Assembly (NCBI GenBank): GCA_964527785.1
Contig: CAZGNO010000061.1
Location: 1-21,123, forward strand
Source: JADJXV01 sp964527785
Lineage (GTDB): Bacteria; Bacteroidota; Ignavibacteria; Kapaibacteriales; UBA961
Direction of reading: 5' to 3'
DNA: 21,123 bases
The notes under the pieces are model-generated. The model saw only the letters and a list, made by a program, of their open reading frames with translations, had not been told where the DNA came from and did no database searches. This document shows, piece after piece, positions 7,678 to 14,682 of the stretch. Within the stretch, counting starts at the first letter, position 1. Each line of letters begins with the position of its first letter. Position numbers and translations under genes: made by a program.

Positions 7678-9915
7678 ATGCGAGAACTACGAAAAACAAC
7701 AAACCATATTATCGGTATTAATTCTGAGGATGATCTTGCATTTCTGCTATCAGAGTGCCGCGTCAATCTTCCGAAAGCTGATGAGCAACTTATCAGTAAG
7801 GCATTTCGCTTTTGTGTAAAAGTACACGAAAACGACCGTCGTGCTTCGGGTGAACCATATTATATTCACTTGCTCGAAGTAGCTCTGATTGTTGTACGTG
7901 AAATACCTCTCGATGATGTTTCGGTTGCTTCTGCATTACTCCATGATATTGTAGAAGATCACGCAAATTATAGTGTTAAAGATATCCGTGCTGAGTTTGG
8001 CTCTGCTATAGCTGAGATTGTGGATGGGGTGACAAAAATTACCGATATTACCAAAAGCCGTGAAATCAAACAAGCAGAAAGCTACCTCAAACTCGTTCTT
8101 TCACTCGTAAAAGATGTTCGTGTTATTTTGCTAAAAGTTGCCGATCGGCTTCATAATATGCGGACGCTCGATCATCTTACACCTGCACAACAGGCACGTA
8201 TAGCTCGTGAAACTCTTGATGTTTTCGCTCCATTTGCACATCGCTTTGGATTGGGAAATATTAAATGGGAGCTTGAAGATTTAGCTTTTAAATATATTGA
8301 CAGAGAACAATATGATTTTATCAAAAGAGAACTCAACAGCACCCGCGCAGAACGTGAAGTCTATATTGAGAAATTTATTTCACCAATTGCTGAACGACTT
8401 CGTCAGGCAAATGCTTCGTTTGAAATAAACGGGCGACCGAAACACATTCATTCTATTTTCAATAAAATGATTTCACGCGAAAAAACCATAGATGAACTCT
8501 ATGATTTATTTGCAATCCGCATAATACTCAATACCGAGAGCAAGAACGATTGTTTTTTTGTGTATGGATTAGTTTCAGAAATTTATACTCCGGTTCCTGA
8601 GCGTTTCAAAGACTATATTTCAGTCCCTAAGAAAAACGGCTATCAATCGCTTCATACAACTGTAATCGGTGCCGATGGCAAGCGTGTTGAAGTACAGATT
8701 CGCACACGTGCTATGCACGAAGTTGCCGAAAAAGGTGTCGCTGCACACTTCCGATACAAATCAGAAGCCCTTAACAATTCATCAGCTATCTTTCAGAATA
8801 AGGATTTGGAAGAATGGGCAAACTGGATGCGAGATGTACTGGAAAACAATGATGACAATGCTATCCCAGATTTACTCGAAAGCTTTAAGCTAACCTTATA
8901 TCAAAATGAAATTCATGTTTTCACACCAAAAGGTGAACTTCGCAATCTTCCACTAGGAGCTACACCACTTGATTTTGCGTTTTCCATTCACTCGCAGGTC
9001 GGTAACCACTGTATTGGAGCAAAAGTAAACGGACGTATTGTTCCACTTGATTACAAGCTCCAAAACGGCGATTCGGTAGAGATTCTCACCTCAAAGAATC
9101 AAATGCCTAATCGAGATTGGGAACGACTGGTGGTAACACATAAGGCAAAATCACATATTCGTAAGTACCTTAATGAAGAGAAACGAAGGAAACAGCATGA
9201 AGGTAAGGAAATGTGGGAACGTAAGGTAAAGAAATCGAATTTCCACCTTAACGACGATGCTTTGGAGCGAATCCTTCAATCTTTAAAATTTGAAAACAAA
9301 GGTGAATTTTACTATGCGCTTGGGATTGGAACTGCCAATGTAGATGGTATTGCCACACTTGTTCGTGAAAAACTTAAACCCGGTGCCCCGGTCAATGAAA
9401 GCCCTTCAACCGAAACTAATTTCCAAACCATTTTAAATACCGCTCGCGGTAACACATCCGGAGTGTATGTAATTGGAGATGCTCAAAATACTTCCGCTCT
9501 TCTGTATTCGTATGCAAAATGTTGCAATCCTGTACCCGGTGATGAGATTATGGGGGTTGTCACCACAGGAATTGGCATTAAAGTACACAGGCAAAGCTGT
9601 AAAAACATTTTAGATTTACAGCAAAAAATGGTTTCACGCCTCATGGATTTGCAGTGGTCATCGTTGCTTCAAGGTGATTTTATTGCTGCTATTCGCATTA
9701 CCGGCGAAGACAGAACAGGGATGCTGAATGATATTACTACGGCAGTTGCTTCATATAATAACACAAGTATCCGAAGTGTGAATATTCATGCTTTCGAATC
9801 AGTTTTTGAAGGAGTGGTCACGGTTCTTGTTAAGAATACGGAACATTTGCAGCGCATATTCGATAAACTGAGGAAAATCAAAGGTGTGAAAACAATTGAT
9901 CGTTTTGAAGGATAA
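7678..9915 (+). CDS. rel: Bifunctional (p)ppGpp synthetase/hydrolase (RelA/SpoT homologue)
   Basis: This 745-residue protein is a full-length long RSH enzyme that makes and degrades the alarmone (p)ppGpp in the stringent response. The N-terminal HD hydrolase is intact: H64, H89-D90, E93-D94 and D156 (in KVADRLHNMRTL). The synthetase domain (about 245-360) carries GRPKHIHSI, the RXKD motif as RFKD (309-312), NGYQSLHTT and EVQIRTRAMHEVAEKGVAAH. RXKD rather than EXDD marks bifunctional enzymes rather than E. coli-type RelA. A TGS domain (about 407-472), a conserved-Cys region (KCCNPVPGD near 614-622, HRQSC) and a C-terminal ACT domain (about 667-745) follow. The ATG at 7678 places the family N-terminus correctly. 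It is monocistronic, divergent from the 7142-7456 gene, and followed 10 bases later by a repeat element that may also end its transcript. Confidence 0.95.
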   Translation: MRELRKTTNHIIGINSEDDLAFLLSECRVNLPKADEQLISKAFRFCVKVHENDRRASGEPYYIHLLEVALIVVREIPLDDVSVASALLHDIVEDHANYSVKDIRAEFGSAIAEIVDGVTKITDITKSREIKQAESYLKLVLSLVKDVRVILLKVADRLHNMRTLDHLTPAQQARIARETLDVFAPFAHRFGLGNIKWELEDLAFKYIDREQYDFIKRELNSTRAEREVYIEKFISPIAERLRQANASFEINGRPKHIHSIFNKMISREKTIDELYDLFAIRIILNTESKNDCFFVYGLVSEIYTPVPERFKDYISVPKKNGYQSLHTTVIGADGKRVEVQIRTRAMHEVAEKGVAAHFRYKSEALNNSSAIFQNKDLEEWANWMRDVLENNDDNAIPDLLESFKLTLYQNEIHVFTPKGELRNLPLGATPLDFAFSIHSQVGNHCIGAKVNGRIVPLDYKLQNGDSVEILTSKNQMPNRDWERLVVTHKAKSHIRKYLNEEKRRKQHEGKEMWERKVKKSNFHLNDDALERILQSLKFENKGEFYYALGIGTANVDGIATLVREKLKPGAPVNESPSTETNFQTILNTARGNTSGVYVIGDAQNTSALLYSYAKCCNPVPGDEIMGVVTTGIGIKVHRQSCKNILDLQQKMVSRLMDLQWSSLLQGDFIAAIRITGEDRTGMLNDITTAVASYNNTSIRSVNIHAFESVFEGVVTVLVKNTEHLQRIFDKLRKIKGVKTIDRFEG

Positions 9916-9925
9916 TCTAAATAGG

Positions 9926-10097
9926 TAAGTGGACAGAATAAATTTACATTTTCAAAGATTGTCATTCTGACGGATTCTTAGACCGAAGAATCTTCGCAAA
10001 GCACTACAAAAACAGGACGGAATAGCATACGGAGATTCTTCACTGGCGTTCAGAATGACAGGGTTAATATTTAGATTTAATTTTGTCCCAGTACTTA
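9926..10097. mobile_element. MITE-like 172-bp element with nested inverted repeats
   Basis: The outer ends are an imperfect inverted pair: TAAGTGGACAGAATAAATTT at 9926-9945, and TTTAATTTTGTCCCAGTACT starting at 10076 with TA following. Inside are an exact 10-bp pair GTCATTCTGA (9961-9970) and TCAGAATGAC (10050-10059), and a near-exact 12-bp pair GAAGAATCTTCG (9985-9996) and CGGAGATTCTTC (10030-10041). No open frame is present, so it is non-autonomous. It lies in the convergent gap between rel and the lipoprotein gene, 10 bases after the rel stop, where its hairpin could act as a two-way terminator. No clear target-site duplication is visible. Related halves occur at both window ends. Confidence 0.65.
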
Positions 10098-10113
10098 ATT
10101 ACTGAATTAGTAT

Positions 10114-10500
10114 TTATCGTTTTATCTCCCTTCTTGCTCTTGCTTGTGCAGAGTCCAGAATTAATTTCAATTGGTCTGGCGTATGCGAATACTCCAAAAA
10201 CTGCTTCGCAAATGATTGTTCGTTGTAGCCATGATTCTGCATAATAGTTTGAACAGTATTCTGAGCTCTGAGACTGTCGTCTATTTGCTCTCGTGCAATT
10301 AGAATTTCCATATATGTTTGTGTGAAATTTTCCTTTTCATCAGTCCATTTATTTTCAGTACAGCTTATCAAAACCATTGAAATACTTAGTACACTGTGAA
10401 TTATCAAAAGAAAAGAAATTCGTAAAGAATTATTAAGAAATCCAATGAACCTGTTGAAATTATTCTGAATCAACCGTATATAATTAAAAACTAAACCCAT
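10114..10500 (-). CDS. Small putative lipoprotein, DUF4296-like
   Basis: This 128-residue protein has a long hydrophobic stretch (about 28-46) ending in a lipobox LISC, which makes Cys47 the likely lipidated residue. After a short linker come two helical blocks: YMEILIAREQIDDSLRAQ, then NHGYNEQSFAKQFLEYSH followed by TPDQLKLILDSAQ. The pattern of an early helix with ILI, a G-(hydrophobic)-(x)-F block and a closing L-I helix resembles DUF4296 lipoproteins of Bacteroidota, of unknown function; this assignment is by eye. The start at 10500 is backed by AAGGAAA about 6 bases upstream, although it gives an unusually long n-region of the signal peptide. It is divergent from aspS, with 121 bases between them. 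Confidence 0.65.
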   Translation of the reverse strand: MGLVFNYIRLIQNNFNRFIGFLNNSLRISFLLIIHSVLSISMVLISCTENKWTDEKENFTQTYMEILIAREQIDDSLRAQNTVQTIMQNHGYNEQSFAKQFLEYSHTPDQLKLILDSAQARARREIKR

Positions 10501-10504
10501 AAAT

Positions 10505-10511
10505 TTTCCTT
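10505..10511 (-). promoter_or_regulatory. Ribosome binding site of the lipoprotein gene
   Basis: The minus strand reads TTAAGGAAAATTTATG ending at the start codon at 10500. The AAGGAAA core is close to the Shine-Dalgarno consensus and supports this upstream start despite the long n-region of the signal peptide. Confidence 0.5.
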
Positions 10512-10557
10512 AAATGTTTGAAAGTTGCTTGAAATTTTGTTTATTGCTAATTAATTA

Positions 10558-10571
10558 CCGTAAATTTACGG
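10558..10571. promoter_or_regulatory. Perfect 14-bp palindrome, candidate operator
   Basis: CCGTAAATTTACGG is an exact palindrome in the 121-bp divergent region between the lipoprotein gene and aspS, 50 bases before the aspS ATG. Flanks TTAATTA and CAAATTAA extend the symmetry imperfectly. Its size and place suit a dimeric repressor site, but no regulator gene is nearby and the binding protein is unknown. Confidence 0.4.
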
Positions 10572-10621
10572 CAAATTAACGGGAAAATTTGTTTGTTTAC
10601 TCATTATTTTTCGATTGAAAT

Positions 10622-12406
10622 ATGCTTTTTAGAAAAAGAACACACACCTGCGGAGAAATAAGATCGGAGCATTCAGGTACATCGGTAGTCATTAACGGGT
10701 GGGTGCAATCTCACCGCAATATGGGTGGATTGATGTTTATTGATCTACGGGACAGATATGGAATTACTCAAGCAGTCATCCTGCCTGAATCTGCCCCTGA
10801 ACTAGCCGAAAAAGGTAAGGAAGTTCGCTCGGAGTTTGTACTTTGGATAGCAGGAACAGTTCGAATGAGAGAAAATCCGAACATGACTATTCCGACCGGT
10901 TTAATAGAAATTTTAGTGGATGATTTTGAAATAATTAACCGCTCAGAGGTACCGCCTTTTGAAATTACTCCTGAAACAAAAGCAGGTGAAGAGCTGCGCC
11001 TTACCTATCGCTATTTGGATATGCGACGTCCGGATTTGCAAAAGAAATTCATACTTCGTAATAACTTATATCAAATTACGCACGCTTACTTTGCTGAGCA
11101 TAATTTCCTTGAATTTGAAACCCCGATTCTAACCAAATCAACTCCTGAAGGTGCAAGGGATTATCTTGTACCGAGCCGTGTTCATAACGGTAAATTTTAT
11201 GCTTTGCCTCAATCACCCCAATTATATAAGCAAATTCTTATGATGAGTGGGTTTGACCGCTATATGCAAATTGTGAAATGTTTCAGAGATGAAGATTTGC
11301 GAGCTGATCGTCAACCGGAATTTACACAAATTGATGTTGAAATGTCATTTATCAATCAAGAAGATATTTTGGAACTAGCCGAGAATTTCGTTGCTCGCTC
11401 TTGGAAGGAAATACTTGGAATTGAAGTGCAAACCCCATTCCCGCGAATGACCTTTAACGAAGCGATGACAAGATTCGGAAGCGACAAGCCGGATTTGCGT
11501 TTTGGACTTGAACTGACAAATATTACAGATATTGTAAAAAATTCAGGATTCTCAGTATTTACAACGGCGGCTGCTAAAAAAGACGGTACAATTGCATTGA
11601 TTAATGCCAAAGGTTGTGCTGAATTTTCCCGTAAACAATTGGATGAACTCACCGATTATGCAAAAAAATACGGTGCGGGCGGTTTAGCATGGATGAAATT
11701 TACGGATGGAACAGTTAACTCCCCTATTGCAAAGTTCCTAACAGAGGATGAAATTACTGCAATCCGAACAAATGCTAATGCTGTGGATGGTGATTTACTC
11801 CTTATTGCATCTGATGAATGGGAACGTTGCTATACTATTTTAGGAGCCGTTCGAACTGAAATCGCTCGTAGAACAGGAATTTTAGAAAATGTTAAAAATA
11901 CATACTCTTTTAGTTGGATTATTGAATTTCCACTGTTAGAATATTCTCCTGAAGAAAACCGTTATATAGCCCGTCATCATCCCTTTACTGCTCCGATGAT
12001 CGAAGATTTACCGCTTTTGGATACTGCTCCCGAAAAAGTTCGTGCTCAAACACACGATTTGGTAATTAACGGCTATGAAGCAGCAGGAGGAAGTATCAGG
12101 ATTCATCAAAATTCAGTGCAACAACGAATGTTTGATTTAATAGGACTTACGAAAGATGAAGCTGATCAGAAATTTGGATTTTTACTGAATGCACTCAAAT
12201 TCGGAGCACCTCCACATGGAGGAATTGCATTTGGGTTTGACAGATTAGTGATGTTAATTGCCGGGACAGATAATATTCGCGAGGTTATTGCTTTCCCGAA
12301 AACCACCAGCGCTCTGTCGTTAATGGACGGATGCCCTTCGGAGGTAGTAGATTCACAACTGAAAGATTTGGGGATTGCTTTGAGAGCACAAATAAAAAAT
12401 AGCTAA
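10622..12406 (+). CDS. aspS: Aspartyl-tRNA synthetase
   Basis: AspRS charges tRNA-Asp with aspartate using ATP. The 594-residue length and the insertion between motifs 2 and 3 (about 285-415, GAD domain) are those of the bacterial-type enzyme. The anticodon-binding OB fold is at about 1-105. Then come RYLDMRRPDLQ (130-140), FETPILTKSTPEGARDYLVP (165-184), QSPQLYKQILMMSGFDRYMQ (197-216), class II motif 2 with FRDEDLRADRQPEFTQIDVE (221-240), ARHHPFTAP (450-458), and motif 3 with GAPPHGGIAFGFDRL (528-542). The start at 10622 fits the family N-terminus. At the position that distinguishes discriminating from non-discriminating bacterial AspRS it has Met34, so tRNA-Asn specificity cannot be read. 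It is followed 80 bases later by the thioredoxin-domain gene on the same strand. Confidence 0.96.
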   Translation: MLFRKRTHTCGEIRSEHSGTSVVINGWVQSHRNMGGLMFIDLRDRYGITQAVILPESAPELAEKGKEVRSEFVLWIAGTVRMRENPNMTIPTGLIEILVDDFEIINRSEVPPFEITPETKAGEELRLTYRYLDMRRPDLQKKFILRNNLYQITHAYFAEHNFLEFETPILTKSTPEGARDYLVPSRVHNGKFYALPQSPQLYKQILMMSGFDRYMQIVKCFRDEDLRADRQPEFTQIDVEMSFINQEDILELAENFVARSWKEILGIEVQTPFPRMTFNEAMTRFGSDKPDLRFGLELTNITDIVKNSGFSVFTTAAAKKDGTIALINAKGCAEFSRKQLDELTDYAKKYGAGGLAWMKFTDGTVNSPIAKFLTEDEITAIRTNANAVDGDLLLIASDEWERCYTILGAVRTEIARRTGILENVKNTYSFSWIIEFPLLEYSPEENRYIARHHPFTAPMIEDLPLLDTAPEKVRAQTHDLVINGYEAAGGSIRIHQNSVQQRMFDLIGLTKDEADQKFGFLLNALKFGAPPHGGIAFGFDRLVMLIAGTDNIREVIAFPKTTSALSLMDGCPSEVVDSQLKDLGIALRAQIKNS

Positions 12407-12486
12407 CACTGTATTTTTTTTCAATGAGTAATGTAAATCACTTAATATTTAAATTCATTCTTTTTTCTCATTTTATTATTTATCCA

Positions 12487-14376
12487 ATGAATAACAAACT
12501 ATTTCAAACCTTCGCGGCAGCAATGCTTCTCATGTGCAGCACCGTTTTTGCCGGCGGAAATCTGGTTGTTACTCCTGCAAAACCTACTACAGGAAGTAAG
12601 ATTACACTAAAATACACACCGGATAAAAAGTTTGCAACCGCTGAAAAACTCATTGCAGCCTATTATATGTTCAACGAGCAAGAGTCACAGCCGACTGCCG
12701 GTGAAATTGCACTCCTTTTTGATAAATCTTCAAAATCATATTCAGGTTCCATACCATTTCCATCGAATGCTGTGTTTGCATTAATGAAAATAGGTAACGG
12801 TAAGATATTTGATAATAACGACGAAAACTTTTTCGAGCAATTTGTTTATACATCAACAGGTGTTCCTGTTCGCTCTTCATCTCTGCGAGGCGCTGTTTCG
12901 TTGTTTGGTAGTCTTCCTGAGCCCTGCCGCAGAAGAGCAGATGTTGTAAGAGCAAGACAATTACTTTCTGATGAAGTAAAAGCTTATCCCGCAAATATTC
13001 AGGCGCAGGTTGGTTTGCTCTCTCTCCGCTTTGAGGCAAAGGAAATGCAGAAAGAAGATTATGAAGCAGCATTGCAAAAGACAATTGATGCCCCATACGA
13101 CCGAACTAAAGAAAATGAAGTTCGAGCAGTATCCCGCACTCTCAAAGTTCTTAACAAACCCGATAAAGCAGCTGAAATAGAAAGAGAATTCACGGGAAAA
13201 TACCCTAAGAGTGAATTTGCGGAGGAAATAGCCATTTCCAAACTCTCAGCAGCAAAATCAGAAGAAGAATTTGTAAATGCTTCAATGACCTTTCTAAAAA
13301 ACTTCCCCTCTTCGTCCTACTACGACAGAGTAGCTTCATCGGTTATCAATAATTTCATTAAGAAAAAGAATTACGGGCAATTGAACGGATTGTTTGGTGA
13401 AAATTCCGGGGCATCTGCTTCTGCTTTAACTCAAATTGCAGGGGCATTAGGAGAGGTTGATTCTATGCTTCAATCTGCCCACGAATGGAGCAATCGTGCG
13501 TTATCAAAAGCAAATTCGATAACAGAATCATCAAAACCAAAATTCATGACTTCTTCGGAATGGAAAGAAAATACACGTATAACACAAGGTGACGCAAATG
13601 CAACAAACGGTTTTATCCTTAAACGTTTGAATATGAATGAACGAGCACTCTCTTCTTTTGAACAAGCCAGAAAATTACTGGGAGATGATACACCTTCGGA
13701 TGTTTACGAAAATATGCTTGAAGCATTAGACGGAATGGGTAAACAAACTGAGGCACTCGCTTTGGCTGATGATGCAGTTCGTACTTCTAAAGCATCGGCG
13801 GGACTATTAGAACAACATAAAAAATTGTTTGAGTTTGTGCATCACGGTACAAAAAGTTACGATTCTTCACTTACACTACTGAAAAACAATGCGCAAACAG
13901 AGCGACGCAAGAAACTCTTATCGGAGAAATCAAATCTGCCTGCAATAGACGGGACTATAACAACTATGGACGGAAAAGCGGTAAAACTATCAGATTTGAA
14001 GGGTAAAATTGTTGTGCTGGACTTTTGGGCTACATGGTGCGGACCTTGCAGAGCTTCATTCCCAGCAATGCAAAAGCTCTATGACAAATACAAGGACAAC
14101 TCTAAGGTAGTTTTCGCTATCGTAGATGTATGGGAGCGAGTACCTGACCGTAAGAAAGCCGTTACAGACTTCCTTGCCAAGAATACAAGCTATACATTTC
14201 CAGTTTATTTGGATGAATCAGACGCTGTTGTAAAATCATTCGGAGTTACCGGAATTCCAAGCAAGTTCTTTATTGGTAAATCCGGTGCAATTCAATTCAA
14301 AGAAGTTGGTTTTGCAGGTGAAGATAAGTTTTTGGAAGAAGCACAGGATAAGATTGCTCTGCTCTTGGAAGAGTGA
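12487..14376 (+). CDS. Exported TPR-like protein with C-terminal TlpA-type thioredoxin domain
   Basis: With the chosen start the protein has 629 residues. MNNKLFQTFAAAMLLMCSTV forms a signal peptide with likely cleavage after VFA, so it acts in the periplasm. The first 100 or so mature residues look like a beta-sandwich, the middle (about 130-470) is helical and TPR-like, and the C-terminal 150 residues are a thioredoxin fold of the TlpA/ResA type. That fold shows LPAIDGTITTMDGKAVKLSD, then FWATWCGPCRASFP with active-site W517-C518-G519-P520-C521, and the cis-proline loop GVTGIPSKFF. A thiol-disulfide reductase or oxidase role is expected from the CxxC, with unknown substrate. An in-frame ATG at 12424 would add 21 residues; I prefer 12487 because it gives a standard signal peptide. 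It lies downstream of aspS, possibly co-transcribed, and ends at a strong terminator. Confidence 0.88.
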   Translation: MNNKLFQTFAAAMLLMCSTVFAGGNLVVTPAKPTTGSKITLKYTPDKKFATAEKLIAAYYMFNEQESQPTAGEIALLFDKSSKSYSGSIPFPSNAVFALMKIGNGKIFDNNDENFFEQFVYTSTGVPVRSSSLRGAVSLFGSLPEPCRRRADVVRARQLLSDEVKAYPANIQAQVGLLSLRFEAKEMQKEDYEAALQKTIDAPYDRTKENEVRAVSRTLKVLNKPDKAAEIEREFTGKYPKSEFAEEIAISKLSAAKSEEEFVNASMTFLKNFPSSSYYDRVASSVINNFIKKKNYGQLNGLFGENSGASASALTQIAGALGEVDSMLQSAHEWSNRALSKANSITESSKPKFMTSSEWKENTRITQGDANATNGFILKRLNMNERALSSFEQARKLLGDDTPSDVYENMLEALDGMGKQTEALALADDAVRTSKASAGLLEQHKKLFEFVHHGTKSYDSSLTLLKNNAQTERRKKLLSEKSNLPAIDGTITTMDGKAVKLSDLKGKIVVLDFWATWCGPCRASFPAMQKLYDKYKDNSKVVFAIVDVWERVPDRKKAVTDFLAKNTSYTFPVYLDESDAVVKSFGVTGIPSKFFIGKSGAIQFKEVGFAGEDKFLEEAQDKIALLLEE

Positions 14377-14395
14377 TTTTAAACAGTATTTAAAT

Positions 14396-14433
14396 AAAAT
14401 CCGCCTTACCGAAATGAGTAAGGCGGATTTTTT
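14396..14433 (+). terminator. Intrinsic terminator of the thioredoxin-domain gene
   Basis: A 14-bp perfect stem, AAAATCCGCCTTAC at 14396-14409 with GTAAGGCGGATTTT at 14418-14431, has an 8-base loop and a run of six Ts at its right end. It starts 20 bases past the stop codon at 14376. The A-rich left side means it could also end minus-strand transcripts. Confidence 0.9.
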
Positions 14434-14496
14434 ATTACTTGTCTATTATATACAAAGTCTAATAAATATTTACAATTATTGGAAGTAAATCTCTTG

Positions 14497-14637
14497 TAGG
14501 TCAAGGCAGGTGCTACACCTGCCTTTCATTAAATGCCAAATAATATACGTAAGTGTAAATATTGCAGTCTGTTTGCGAGCATAGTTTCGTAAAAAGGTAT
14601 CTTAGCCGAAGGCAGGTGTAGCACCTGCCTTGACCTA
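14497..14637. repeat. Pair of inverted REP-like hairpins
   Basis: A 29-bp sequence at 14497-14525 recurs as an exact reverse complement at 14609-14637, with 83 bases between. Each arm contains its own hairpin, AAGGCAGGTG and CACCTGCCTT around a 3-base loop. This is the layout of two REP units in opposite orientation (REPIN or BIME-like). It lies in the convergent gap between the thioredoxin-domain gene and the RNA methyltransferase. With the terminator before it, it accounts for most of the 306 bases without a gene (14377-14682). No RAYT transposase is in the window. Confidence 0.75.
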
Positions 14638-14682
14638 AATGCTTCTAATTGTATATTATTATTAGACTCTATATAAATTACG

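Noticed and set aside
12671..13096. Minus-strand 141-residue open frame inside the thioredoxin-domain gene
   Set aside because: It is antisense to a clear coding region, with no recognisable features and no ribosome site that I could see.
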